DNA of 64,000 nt, taken from positions 18,018,177-18,082,176 of the forward strand of contig CM070596.1 in NCBI GenBank assembly GCA_036346395.1, written 5' to 3'. The DNA is from Hsuehochloa calcarea (Eukaryota > Streptophyta > Magnoliopsida > Poales > Poaceae). Of this stretch, positions 45,750-57,197 are shown one piece after another; position 1 is the first letter of the stretch, and the number at the start of each line of letters is the position of its first letter. The translations under genes and the position numbers were made by a program. Under the pieces are notes generated by a model. That model did not search any database, was not told where the DNA came from, and worked only from the letters and a program-made list of their open reading frames with translations.

Positions 45750-46190
45750 GTTTTACCAGATGGTTTAGACTCGTCAAGCTGCTGCAAGTGGTTGTGGCAC
45801 CCCTGTGTCAGAAGAAAATGAGCAGACCCCCGCAGGAGCAGTTCCACCTCAAGCACCCTCAATTGACCTGCAGAACTTTGGAGCTTTCATGGCAGCTTAA
45901 ACTCAGGTGATGTATACAATGATGAATCAAATATAGACTATGAACAACCAGAACAACAACAACCACCATCACAATGAAGCCCGAGTCGCTCATGGTCACC
46001 ACGGACCATCCAAGTTAGCCGAGTTCATGAGAACCCGTCCGCCAACTTTTTCTGGGCATGTCTCACTAGTGGAAGCTGATGATTGACTTTGTATTATTGA
46101 AAGGAAGCTGCTGATCACCCAATGCAACGATCATGAAAAAGCTGCTGACCACTTAACCTCTAAGGGTTTACAACCATGAAGACATATGGT
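45750..46190 (+). pseudogene. Gypsy gag remnant, truncated
   Basis: The frame reads (with stops) an Asn/His-rich stretch then SKLAEFMRTRPPTFSGHVS, VEADD, a stop where Trp is expected (TGATGATTGA near 46078-46087), and IIERKLLITQCNDHEKA. This is the start of the Ty3/gypsy gag domain (retrotrans_gag). It breaks off near 46190. The remaining gag, all of pol and the 3' LTR are absent before the next LTR at 46309. Confidence 0.82.
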
Positions 46191-46915
46191 CTTTTAATTA
46201 TGTATTTAAAGTAATACATAGAGATTTTAATCCTCATCAAGTTTTTCAAATAGTCTATGAATAGTGTCAAATAATTATTCTCTTACTTTTTTAGGTTGCA
46301 GCGCTTTTTGTGAGACCCCCAGGTGTGGAATACCCAAAAACCCTATGTGTGTACCGTACTAGTCCCATGATCAGTGGCTAGTACACACATTCATAACATT
46401 TGGTATTCGCATCCATACATTCATATATACAAAGTAAAGCAAAAGGGGAACTTAAGCGTGTAAAATTATTATATCAACTACCGACCGGCCAAATAGAAGA
46501 AAGTATCAATATAATAAAAGTAGCAGCGAAAGAAGTAATAAAAGTGGAGAAATTCCAGCGGCATGCCCATCCGACTCTCAGGCAACTGACAAAGAACAAG
46601 GCCTAGATAGACCTGTCACCGAATTCTCCAATTCCAGGTGTGAAGAATGTATCGTCGGGCATTGGCTCATCTTCGAACTCTGAACAACAATGTAAGTAAG
46701 ATTGAGTACAATGTATACTCAGCAAGACTTGTAGTGTATCACAAAATTTATATATGTGCAAGGCTATCAAAGGATGAGTCTCTACTCTAAAAGTTATTTT
46801 GCTTAGAGCCATTTTTATTTGCAATATTTATAAGTAGTACTTTACAACATAATTTGAAAGAGTAGTTGAATAGATACATGGCAGTAAGTAATTGAATAAA
46901 CAACAAATAACAACA

Positions 46916-47006
46916 ACAACAACTCGGAACCCTCCTCGGCTGTGAGAAACATTTCATTTTAACAACAACTCGCAACCCTCCTCGGCTGCGAGTCACATTT
47001 CATTTT
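46916..47006. repeat. Two-copy 46-bp direct repeat in the LTR
   Basis: AACAACAACTCGGAACCCTC.. at 46916 and AACAACAACTCGCAACCCTC.. at 46961, both ending ACATTTCATTTT. Confidence 0.9.
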
Positions 47007-48271
47007 CATCCATAACATGGCAGTCAACTCAAATAAAACAATTTTTGAAAATCAAAACTAAACCCATACCGTCCGCACTAATAACACTCATGATCGCGAG
47101 TACGGTTATTTAAATAGATTTACACTTTGCAGAGGTGTACAACTTTATCTATACTATACGAATTCTCTAGTTTGTTTGGTATCTGTCGATACCACTGCTC
47201 ACTACCGTAGGTAAGCAGTCTAGAGCACGTGTTGAAGCCTTTACATTATCTTGTGCCAACCTTACACTAGCCCAACGAATGTTATCCCTCACTTCACCTG
47301 GGTACGCCCCATCGAGTGAGGCATTCGCGGTTGTGTCGGCAAACTTTGTCCCCAACACCGTGGTGAAGGGAGCCCGTTCGAACATGCCTACTTGGTCATG
47401 TCCGTACTCTACAACCTATGTACGTGCAAGACTAGTTTTCAATGACTTAATTAGCTAAGACTGTCCCATACAGCACCTATGGTTGTACATTAGGTCTTAG
47501 ATTGGAGTTGCTAGCGTCCAGTCCTTAATTGATCTCAGCGAGAATCTCCTCATATCTACTAGTGATGTACACCCCCCTCACTCTTCTTAGAATATAATAT
47601 AACTCGTCCTGTTCAAAACTAGGTTTTGTAATTTTATTTTTATACAAAATAACAGAGGTACACCCCTCTGGATATTTGTCATAAATCTCTTAAATTCACA
47701 TTTATCATATTGTCCTTTTTATAATTTTTTAGGAAAATCTATCGCTCTAGGAAGCAGTTGTGCGATAACCGCACTCAAAAACTCCCAAATGACATTACAT
47801 ATTGTCTAACCCATAATCTAATGGCTTCAAGAGTAAGGCATCAATTTTTCAAGGAGGTATATGCATAGAATATGATTTACGACTACTGACTTTCCAAACA
47901 TAGCATTTTCATACACAACATGCATGCATGTATAATAGATTTTTTTAAAAAGTACACAAAGTAAAATAATAGGATCAATATGATCAAAGTAGGTGCATGC
48001 CTTGGTCTTGTTGTTATGAATATGTAGATGGTTGCCGCCAAAATAATCGCTCGAGTAATCAACGTCTAATCCAAAACGAGTTGGAAAATAATTAAATAAT
48101 ACCAATAAATTCAACAATAACTAATTCCAAATATTTTTACATATTATGGTAGAGCATGATTTTATATGAATTTAAAACTAAAAATCATTCAATTTGGAGT
48201 TTCTATGCAAAAGTTATTCAAGTTTCAATTTTGTTTAGTTTGAAAAATCCTAGAAAAAGAAAAATAACGTC

Positions 48272-48430
48272 GAAAGCGTATTTTCTGAGATTTACGCTTT
48301 CCAACAGAGAAAGTGTATTCTCTCAAACTTCTATTGTAGCTTACGCTTTCCAGACAAGGAAAGTGTATTCTCCTCTGAACTTACTAAGGTTTACGCTTTC
48401 CAAATAGAGAAAGTGTATTTCCTCAAAACT
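48272..48430. repeat. Three-unit tandem repeat with internal palindromes, 49-50 bp period
   Basis: TTACGCTTTCC starts at 48292, 48341 and 48391. Each is followed, 6-9 bases later, by GAAAGTGTA, a near-inverse of it. A partial unit (GAAAGCGTATTTTCTGAG) precedes at 48272. It lies inside the solo LTR. Confidence 0.88.
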
Positions 48431-49480
48431 AAAACGTATTTTCTATTATTAACGCGATGTGTGGGGTTCGTTTGTTAGTGAGTTGGTCCATGTAAATAGT
48501 GTGTAGACCAAGGGTCCATGTGCAAAGTGTACAGGTTCACCGAGACGTTCACTGTGCACTTAAGTAGTGCGACCCACGTGTCAGTGACTCATTTAGGATA
48601 ACGTTTCAAATTAGATTTTCTTTAATCTTTTTGCTCGGTCTCACATGTCAGTGACTCAAGCATTAACTAACCAATCATTTAAATATTGATTTGTCTTAAT
48701 CGACCGTGATTGCGTGAGTTAATGGTGTTGCTACACTGCATGTCCATTTCGAATAGCACGAAGTAGCGCTCGGGTGCTCATGGCCATGCTCATCGCTGGC
48801 GCGGTGGCGCACGGCGGTGCCGAAGAAAACCCAAAATGGGTTCCACATGCTCTTGCGCACCTAATGGTGTCGGTGGCCAGGGCTAAGGTGTCCCGACTAT
48901 GGTGAGCGGTGGTGAAGCTACGGGCTACATGCCATCTACGAAAACATCATCACCCTTTGCTATTTAACGTGTGCATGAGTATCTACAGGACACTAGGAGC
49001 TCACCGGTACCAAGAGGAAGGATGGAGGTGGTCGGAGTATCATCGGCAGCGAAGAATCGAGGCGGCTTGGTGCAGCTTCACGTGGAGAGCTCACTGGAGA
49101 TGATGGGGAAGCTCGGGGTGGCTTGGAGAAACTCGAAGATGTCCTAAGGTTGCTCCTGGTGTAGAGAATCGACTCGGGGTTCACAAGGGAAAAATGGCGG
49201 TGAAGGCGGCGTTGTTTGCCGGAGATGAGGAGAAGTAGCAATACAACAGTTCCTGTGAACCAAAGAGGAAATCGAGTGAAGGGAAAAGTTCCTTGCTCTC
49301 TGGAACATGAGATGACGTAGATAGCACGAAGAAAAACCCTTCGCGCGGCGGGAATGGTGGTGGCGGCGTGGCGGGCGAAGTGGAGCTCAAGCTCTCTCGT
49401 GTGTTTGAGCTCAACCGAGGGGGAGAAAAGGTAGGGGAATGATGGGAATGGCAATGAAAGGACGAGAGGAAGCTCTAGCA

Positions 49481-49494
49481 TGCTTTTTTTATAG
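49481..49494 (-). promoter_or_regulatory. LTR TATA box, minus strand
   Basis: The minus strand reads CTATAAAAAAAGCA, about 750 bp into the LTR from its 5' end at 50244. Confidence 0.55.
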
Positions 49495-50249
49495 AGGGAT
49501 AGGAAGAGAAATGAGAGGGAGAGGCGCGTGACCACAGGCAAGGCGGTGAAGCTCTCTGAGATGCCGAGGTGACTACGGGCGGGAATGGGCGAGGAAAAGG
49601 GCAGATACGGGTACGGGTTGTTGACGGGGGTGGTTGGACGGCGAAAACCAGGGGTGGCGCGGTCCAAAATGGTGGGTGCCCCGGTGAAGCTCTCGTGAGC
49701 ATGCACTGGCGAGGGCGAGCGTGAGGTGGACGAAGGTCCCTGCCCGTAGGGCCCAATATCTGCGAGAGGGAGAGAGGAATTAGGTTTAGGTTTTGGATTT
49801 TCAGGCTGATTTGTTTGCTGAATTTTTATACCAAGCAAATGACCTCAAAAATTTATGAAATGTCTTGTAAGGGCACCTGACCTAATGTAGTTTCTTATGT
49901 AAATTTTTCAGAGGTTTATCTCTTCTGTGATTTTCTCTAAAATTCTTATAATTTTCTGTTCTTATGCATTTGCATTTATCATTCTTAATAAAGTTTCACA
50001 TAAGTTGTTTAGTAAATATTTCCTAGGAGATTATGCCCAAAATAATTCTCTTACCTACTATTTTTATTTTGTTTTATTTAATTCCTTTTGAGTGCATGTC
50101 TGTTTGTATTTCATGATTAATTTGCTTTTAAACAAAAGTTTAAAATTCAATCATAAGTAGATTTTTATATGCAAGATGATCAAAGTATTTTTCCCAATGC
50201 ATTTCTATTAAGCATTCCCAAAATATGAATTTTGGGATGTTACACTTTC

Positions 50250-50482
50250 GACGCGCGGCACCGGCACTGCAGGGTGACCGGGGCGCGGCAGGGTGGTGCC
50301 GCGCAGTGAGCGCGCGGCAGGCGACACTTATCGCCTACTGGCTCATCCGCAATGGCATTTTGTCATTTCACTTGGAAATCCAAGGAGGCTAGTTTTGTAT
50401 TTTCGACGCCAAACAAGACCTTTTAAACCAAAAATTCCTCTCCATCCATCGTTAAGCATTGGTATGCACTCGATGCACTCAC
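50250..50482. other. Short gap between LTR and cupredoxin exon
   Basis: GC-rich at 50250-50330 with an inverted repeat GCGCGGCACC / GGTGCCGCGC, then unremarkable. On the minus strand it would be the start of the plantacyanin intron, whose donor GTGAGT lies at 50477-50482. Confidence 0.5.
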
Positions 50483-50654
50483 CAAGCACTTCGCCGGCCT
50501 TGATGGGCTTGCCCATCGCCCAGCCGGCGATGCCGAAGCTCCAGCCCTTGCCGTCGCCGTCGCTCCACTCCTTCGACCCGTGGACGGCGGTGGCCGCGCA
50601 GAACAGGGCCAGCAGCAGCCCGAGAGCGACGGCACCAGTGCTTGGCCGTGCCAT
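50483..50654 (-). CDS. Plantacyanin-like (basic blue copper protein) exon 1, orphan
   Basis: 57 codons plus one base, ending at donor GTGAGT (minus strand, 50482-50477). Phytocyanin genes normally have a phase 1 intron at this point, in GD/EVL. The first 26 or so residues are a signal peptide (ALGLLLALFCAATAVHG), then SKEWSDGDGKGWSFGIAGWA and GKPIKAGEVL, the start of the plastocyanin-like domain. Intact relatives are small secreted copper proteins of the cell wall. The copper ligands (His, Cys, His, Met/Gln) lie in exon 2, which I cannot find on the minus strand in the window. The intron is invaded by the LTR ending at 50244. The usual TVGD is SDGD here, a further sign of decay. It is either a gene with a huge intron or a truncated pseudogene. 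Confidence 0.8.
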
Positions 50655-51074
50655 TGATGCTAGCTGATCTTGTTCTTATCGCTACTGAAGCTCGCAATAA
50701 CAAAACCAAAAGAATTTACTGCTCTTGTGATGGTTTGTGTTGGGTGTGGGAGTCCTCCTTTTGTAGGCATATTCAAGGGCCCGGCCTGCCTTTGCGTACC
50801 AATTAATTTCTCTGACCTCGTTAATGTGCTCACACAAATGAAAATCTTCCTTCGGGATTTACGAATCAACAAATTGGATACGCAGCATTGATTGGTTTGC
50901 AACCAAATCTATTTGAAGATCCATCAATGCTTACAGGAGGATGCATTAATTTTCCTTCTTTCGAGAAACTATTACTCAAGGTCATAGCGGGCACTAGTTA
51001 GTACTGGGGGAGTTACAGCGGCGGTGGCAGAGATCGCCAGCGGTGGTAAAGTAAGTACAGTAACGACGATATTA
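50655..51074. other. Probable promoter side of the plantacyanin exon
   Basis: No coding pattern. The minus strand has CTACAAAAGG near 50757-50766, about 110 bp before the start codon, a possible weak TATA box. A GGC-type trinucleotide stretch lies near 51015-51045. Confidence 0.35.
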
Positions 51075-51077
51075 TTA

Positions 51078-51346
51078 GGGTATATATAATGGTATAGACA
51101 ACTGCTGTCTATAGTATTTTTCTATGTTATCTATAGATAGTACTAAATACGGTCTCTACAATGAATTATCTTTTTACACATCTTTATAGACAACATCTTC
51201 ATTTATAATGTGTCTTATTTATCATGTTACAGTCGATTACTACACGAGAGACAGTCCAATTTTCTATACTCTCTCTCATCTATATCATCTAATATCATAA
51301 GTGACAAGTTTTACAGACAGTTAACAGCATACTATTGTATATATTC
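51078..51346. mobile_element. MITE, 269 bp, TTA target duplication
   Basis: The left end GGGTATATATAATGGTATAG and the inverse of the right end (GAATATATACAATAGTATGC) agree at about 14 of 20 positions, and TTA flanks both ends (51075-51077, 51347-51349). AT-rich with no coding frame. The family is not identified. Confidence 0.55.
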
Positions 51347-51639
51347 TTAGATAAATACGGTAGTCCATTTATGTATCGAGGCCAAGTTGAGAGGTTTGTT
51401 GGCAGCGGAAGTACACACTAGGGCTAAATCCGTGGAGACATGGTTTACTGTGGCAACTATTACAGGTGAGGTGGTGGTAGTACGAATCGAGAACATTCGC
51501 AGGTCTCGACTGAAGGTTCGACGGCAAAATGCCACTTCCGTCCGCTTACACACCCCTGCCTTTTGCCCCTTTTATTGACCAGTGCTTCCACGCTTTTCCC
51601 TCCAGTAGGCATGCACAAAAACCTGGTACTGGAAGTCTA

Positions 51640-52100
51640 GAAGCAGAGTAAGCAATGTAAAGTTTGGTTCTTATATACTGCAATCCTTTCGAACGGCTGC
51701 TGTGACAGCGGCTTGGTAAATATGCCAGCAACTTGATCTTGCTGACGAGATGAACCTCACCTCTAGCTTCTTTGATGCAACCCTTTCGCTCACAAAAATA
51801 GAAATCAGTCTCAATATGCTTAGTTCGTGCATAGATCACTGGATTGGCTTACATGTAGGTGGCGCTGAGGTTATCACACCACAACACCGAGGCTCTGAAT
51901 TGGAACACGCCAAGTTCCTTCAGAAGTGACTGAAGCCATATCAACCCTGCTGTCGCATTTGCTAGAGAGTTGTACTATGCCTCTGTACTTGTACTTGATC
52001 TCGAGACAGTAGGTTGTGTTCTCGAGCTCCATGACACTATGTTTGGCCCCAAATACACGGCAAAACCATTTGTAGACCAACGATCATCCGGGTAGTTCTG
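51640..52100 (-). pseudogene. Copia RNase H fragment (Hopscotch-like)
   Basis: Minus-strand pieces in three frames give RWSTNGF near 52085, an altered form of SWSSRKQPTVSRSSTEAEY near 52010, then WLQSLLKELGVFQ near 51900, YARTKHIE near 51830 and a DQVADIFTK-like end near 51730. These are the ordered motifs of a copia RNase H and polyprotein tail. At least two frame changes are present. It is a solitary fragment with no LTR recognised, cut off at 52100. Confidence 0.8.
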
Positions 52101-52195
52101 TTAGAAATTGACTGACAAATAACAAATAGATTAAGAACAGGGAGACATCGATTTTTACGGAAAAAAAATCATGGGCGCACGACAGTGATTTTCAC

Positions 52196-52750
52196 GGTAA
52201 CATCCTAATTTTTTGAGCTTTGAAAATCTTTTAATTAGTTGCTAGTTGGAAAATTCACCATTTGAATTTTTATTGAATTTTATTAAAAGCTTAACATGGA
52301 ATTTTAATATCAAAATGATTTAAGATGATTAATCCCAACATCAACAATTATCAAAACTATTTTATTTGGATTCTCTGGGCTTGGATATATTTTTCATATT
52401 TTTCTAGAATTTTTCTGAGTTCATTTGCTATTTTCTAATTGCAAATTGGATTTTCTGTATTTTTCAAAATAGAAAATCTATTTTTCAAAATAGAAAATCT
52501 ATTCAAAATAGAAACCCAACACTATTCCCACCAGGCCGCACTGTGTAGCCCAGCTCCTTCGCGCCGGCCCGCTTTCCGCTCGTGCGTGCTCCTCGTCGCA
52601 TCGCCCGACATGCATCTCGATCGACGACCGAACACACGCCCGCGCCATTCTCTCCCGCTGTCAAGTGGAGCCCAGCGTGCATCGTCGTCTCCGAGCCACT
52701 TTCTTCCTCCTCTCGCCCGCGCATGCGCTCACCGCGTACACCATTGATAG
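52196..52750 (+). mobile_element. Gypsy LTR head, plus strand
   Basis: GGTAACATCCTAATTTTTTG (expected TGTAACATCC) and the following 300 bp match the heads at 320 and 31615, including AATTTTATTAAAAGCTTAACATGG. A GC-rich promoter-like block follows to about 52740. The rest of the LTR is missing. Confidence 0.65.
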
Positions 52751-53135
52751 AGCTCGAAACGAGAAACGGCGATTTCCAACTAAAACCTATGAGTTTTCCG
52801 CATCAAATCATATCCCTGATTCTCCGTACCCTTATTTACTATCAATCGGGATCAAAACAGATTCTATCTCCGTTTTCAAACGGGAGTCCGAATCAACCCG
52901 ATTTAATATATGTAGAAAAAGAATATGGATCAATACTAATGAAACCACAAAACATGGAGTGAACTCTCCTAAATATGTACATATACGAATGTGTAATAAA
53001 AACATATGCACATTATTTAAGTTAACCTTTCAGTGGAGTTCAACCTATATTTTGGATTCGAGGAATGCACCAAGATATAAGAATATGATGTCGATTGCAT
53101 ACCTCCATGATTTTTACCTTTTATCCAAATAAGAA
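52751..53135. other. Unassigned segment with overlapping plus-strand open frames
   Basis: Frames at 52582-52962 and 52665-53132 run through AT-rich sequence that looks unlike the LTRs around it, containing ATCAATCGGGATCAAAACAG and ACGGGAGTCCGAATC. No family is recognised. It could be an insert or diverged LTR interior. Confidence 0.4.
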
Positions 53136-53139
53136 TACG

Positions 53140-54847
53140 AAAAGTATATCAATAAAAGTGTTAGTCTCACATATAGATTTATCATTAATCACCAAAATAC
53201 TCCATTAACTCATAATGATAGGTCTAGATTCTTCAGACGAGGCTCTCGATGGTGCTCGTCGCCGACAAGGGAGCAACGGGGTCGCAGTGATCACCAAAAT
53301 GGGTTGCTGGCGGGCTAAGGGTGCTAGGGGAGGTGGCTTCAAGGCTTGGGCAGCACTGTGGCGGCGCGACAAGGGTGCGGGGCGGCTGCCTGTGAGGAAG
53401 AAACGGTGCGACTGTGCTCGAGTTCTATAGGAGCTAAGCTAGGGGAAGCATAAGCACTAGGGAGTCATGTGGAACCCACTGGGGTGGTTGGGGAAGGCGG
53501 GGGAGTGCTGTGGTGGCCTGGCGACGTGAACTCGAGGCGGCGCAGCGAGTTACACGGTGGTGGCGACCTAGGGTGCAAATCAACCTAGACCAATCGTAGG
53601 GGAAGTTATGTGCTGACATGGAGATACTCTGGGTGAGATTAATTGGAGCAAAGCTTACCCAACAAGGAATGACGGCGGTGGAGGCGATTTTGGCCGTGCA
53701 CAAGAAAGAAGACAATGGCAAGGTGCTCCTGCGGGCAAAAAGCAAAATCAAATGTGGGGAAATGTCCCTTAGGGGCTAGGACATGACGTGGCATAGTTCA
53801 TTAGGGAAGGGGCTCACCGAGATGGTTAGAACGACAAATGGAGGCGTCGCCCACGTACTTAGCGTCATCGGACGCGAAGAAGAAACATGCATTCCGGTGA
53901 GTTGACTGCATAAAAAGAAAAAGGAGGTGAGGGATGGAAAGAAGACACCGAGTAGTTCATTAGGGACATGAATAAAAGGGCCAGGGTTCATCGAGGAGGC
54001 CGGGAATGTCGTGAGCGGCTGCGGCCATGGCCGACACTGACCATCGGCTCCAAGCTCAAATGAAGCTCGAGAAGGGAGGAATGGAGATGGGAAGCGAGGG
54101 GAATGGATAGGGAGTGCTCTGACATAGAGGAGAAGGCTTTAATTAGTGAGAAGAATAAGAGATTGACGATGACACCAAGGTGGCTGGCTTGGTTTTCTCG
54201 TGGCTTTCTCTCCGTCCAGGCGGAAAAAAGGCCATCAATAGGGTAGGTGAGGTAGGCGGACGTGATGGAGGTGGTTGGAGATCAAAACGGTGGGCGGACG
54301 GTGAAATCTGGGGCGTAAGGGTGGAGCGGAAGTGGAAGAAGGGTTCTGGCGTGTGTGTCCCACACGTCAGTGAGAGGAGAGAAAGAGAGACTAAGTCAGG
54401 TTTTCTAGAATTAAAGGCCAAAGGTTTTCTGTATTTTTGTACCGAGTAAACAACGTCCTAATTTTATGAAACTTGTTGTGAGGGTTTCCAATTTGGTATA
54501 GTTGCTTATGTAAATTTTTCTAGAACTTTATCTTGTCTGTGAATTTCTTGAAAATTCTTGCAATTTCCTGTTTTCATGTAATTGTGTTGTTACCCTTGAT
54601 GAAAATTCACAAAAGTTACTTAATAAATTTTTCCTAAGTAGATATGCACAAAATAATTTTCTCACTCGTTTTTATTATGTTTTACCTAAAATTCTTTCAA
54701 GTGCATGTTTGTATAAATTTCATTATTTGCTTTATACAAAAGTTCAAAATCAAGCAAGTTAGTTTCTCATGTGAATGATGCCCAAAATTATTTTTTCCCA
54801 TGCAATTCTATTATGTATTCCCAAAAGACGAATTTTGGGTTGTTACA
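53140..54847 (-). mobile_element. Gypsy LTR fragment, minus strand
   Basis: On the minus strand the head TGTAACAACCCAAAATTCG at 54847 and the next 400 bp match the LTR ending at 50244. Further on, 53160-53230 is the inverse of the segment at 1440-1520 (TGAAGAATCTAGACC, ATTATGAGTTAATAGAGTATTTTGG). It faces the opposite way from the LTR head at 52196. Confidence 0.65.
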
Positions 54848-54929
54848 TTTACGCTCACGTGAACCATCGGGTTTTTCGCGTAGTAAGAATCTAGAGATAG
54901 CCGAAAGTATAATTTTAGTTTTAAAAAAT

Positions 54930-55495
54930 ATTGTAAGATCGAGAAGGCCGACTAGAGGGGGGTGAATAGGAGGTTTTAAAAATCTTTTGGCTAAACCGAT
55001 TTCTAATGCGGAAAAGTAAGTCAAATCAATTTTGCACAAATAAGATCTAAAACAACCAGTCTCACTAAGTGCACCAACAATATAAGACTATATCAATGAT
55101 AGCAAATATACAAGGACATGTAAGCAATTTAATTCTAGAAATGTAAATTACACAAAGTAAATCACTAGAGAACAAACTATAATGACACAATGATGTTTTA
55201 ATGTGATGTTCAGAGACTTGTCGGTCTCCTCTAATCCACGTTGAGGTAAGCCCAAACTAATTGTACCAACTCCACGAATTAAGCAAACACTTTAAATCCA
55301 CTAGTGGTAGCTCTTTCCCGCTCCGGGTAGGTGAGCTCTAACCTTCACACCACGCCGAGTCTCTTCACAATCTTCTTTGAAGAGATCACCAACACGACAC
55401 CTCCAACGCCATCTAGAAGTCGGCAAACTCCAAGAGTAATAAGTCGAAAACTCTCACTTCAACGAATCAGGTGTCTAAGCTCAAGTGGTTTGATT
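54930..55495 (-). mobile_element. SIRE-type copia LTR fragment, minus strand
   Basis: TTGTAAGATCGAGAAGGCCGA then CTAGAGGGGGGTGAATAGG near 54930-54970 is the inner end of the same LTR group as at 4009 and 40471. The sequence to about 55495 parallels, inverted, the part at 3430-3740 (for example AACTCCAAGAGTAATAAGTCG against the inverse near 3490-3510). No primer site follows on the left. Confidence 0.65.
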
Positions 55496-55594
55496 TTCAC
55501 CAAAATACTATATTAACTCATAAAGATCGATTTAGATTCTACAATCATGCGTGTGAAAATAGTAGAATAATGGTATTAGAACGGGAGCTAACTT

Positions 55595-56740
55595 AGGTCT
55601 TAGGATGATGAGAAATATAATTAACAATTCACAGGGACATAGTGTCAATTTAAAGAACTTCCCGAATCTGAAAGATTTTGTGTGCCCTGCATGTACCATC
55701 GGGAAACTGACTACTAGACCCTCTACTCTGAAAGTAAAGGACGAAATCTCTGCATTCCTGGACCGTATCCAGGGAGTCATTTGCGGTCCTAAACAGCCCC
55801 TGTAAGGGTCATTTAGGTATTTTATGGTGCTCATCGATGCTTCCTCGAAATGGTCGCACGTTTGTTTATTGTCTACGAGAATCCACGCTTCTGCAAAGCT
55901 CATCTCGCAGATAATTAACATTAAGAATAATTTCCCTAATCATCATGTGAAATCCACCAGAATGGACAACGCCAGAGAATTTACTTCGAGGGCATTTGAT
56001 GATTATTGTGTGAAAATTAGAATTAAAGTTGAGCTTGTCATACCGCATGTCCACACCCAGAATGGACTAGCAAAATTGTTATTTACCAACTACATGTTGG
56101 GGACACGCAGTCCTGCATGCAGCAACTCTCATCAATTTTAGACCACCGGCATATAACATCCATTCACCTATGCAACTAGCGCAAGGGTCAACACTGAAAA
56201 TTTCTCATCTTTGAAGGTTTGGTTGCAAGGTTTATGTACCTATACCACCACCACAGCAAACTGAAATGGGCACTCTCTAAAAGTCCGATATCGTTGGTTA
56301 TGAGGCAACATCCATAATCGGTATTTGGACCCCACGACTAGAGATTTGCATGCTGACCGCATTGATAGCATATTAGATGAGAATTATTTCTCGTCATTAG
56401 GGAGAAATCAACCCTTGATGTAAAATGTCGAGAAATAGAGAAGTCGAAGACAATTGAAGTCTAGAAGATATTTGAAATCCATACATATGACCGCGCACTA
56501 GTGAAGCAAATAGAAGTTTAGAAGACAATTGAAGTCTAGAAGACAATTGCGATCGAGAAGATAATTGATTTGCAAGCATTAGCGAATCAAATGCCTAACC
56601 ACTTTAGTGATTTGAAGAGCGTGACCAAGTCGCATATGCACATGCGCAATGCACTAGAGAGGTTGAAATACCAATGAAGGTATCCCTAATCCCGTCCTAA
56701 GGCCTCTCGAAGGATGAGAACTCCGGCCCCTCGAATCAAA
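55595..56740 (+). pseudogene. Copia polyprotein fragment: pre-integrase and integrase
   Basis: Plus-strand pieces in order: CPACTIGKLTTRPS (pre-integrase), IQGVICGPKQPL, then RYFMVLIDASSKWSHVCLLS (first catalytic Asp region), STRMDNAREFTSRAFDDYC (second catalytic Asp) and PHVHTQNGLAK, where the catalytic Glu should follow. Further remnants (PAYNIHSPMQLAQG, FGCKVYVPIPPP, VGYEATSIIGIW) continue to about 56400, with stops, and then a repetitive Gln/Ser/Arg frame. The family differs from the SIRE-like element at 32568-42250. Confidence 0.87.
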
Positions 56741-56940
56741 ATGCAAGGGGCCTTTGGTGAAAAAGGCTGTACCCTTGCGGGCGAACCAAGATCAAAACTG
56801 TACCTCTAAAGGCCGAATCTAACAGTTCCACACCCCTAAAATCGGACTAGCTAAAATCGTGTCTCTACGAGCCGAACTAGCCAAATGTGTGTCCCTAAGA
56901 CCGAATTCCCTGAAACCATAGCTCTGAGGGTTGGATTCAC

Positions 56941-56948
56941 CACGTGGC
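56941..56948 (+). promoter_or_regulatory. G-box / ABRE-like CACGTGGC
   Basis: CACGTGGC, 405 bp upstream of the TROL start codon. It matches the core bound by bZIP and bHLH factors. Function here is inferred. Confidence 0.4.
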
Positions 56949-57197
56949 GCATTCACACGCGCGGCTTCACGGTAATATTTTTTTAGGAATGTTTCGAAAA
57001 GAAGCAGTTTTGCTATGGGAGACTCCAACGGGTCAAACCGGCCAAAAACCCTGTGCGAACGATGTACTACACCAGCGTACATGTACGTGCGTGTGGAGTT
57101 GCCATCGCGTACTACGCTCCCACTGCTAGCAGAAAGCGACCGATACGAGTCCACAGCTATTGGCCACGAAAAATCGTGTCTTCTGATCTCTTTTATC

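Larger units (their letters stand above)
46309..50244 (-). mobile_element. Gypsy solo LTR, minus strand, 3.9 kb
   Basis: On the minus strand it starts TGTAACATCCCAAAATTC (50244) and ends GGGGGTCTCACA (46309). The flanks are CTTTT (46304-46308) and CTTTC (50245-50249), matching at 4 of 5 bases. The promoter is on the minus strand near 49490. It shares its 5' third with the LTR fragment ending at 54847 (ATTTTGGG..TTACA head, then CTTATGTAAATTTTTC). No coding domain is present, and the minus-strand frame at 48993-49838 is low-complexity leader. Internal repeats lie at 46916-47006 and 48272-48430. Confidence 0.78.

Noticed and set aside
48993..49838. Minus-strand frame of 281 codons
   Set aside because: Lies across the promoter and leader of a solo LTR, Ser/Pro/Arg-rich, with no retroelement or host domain.
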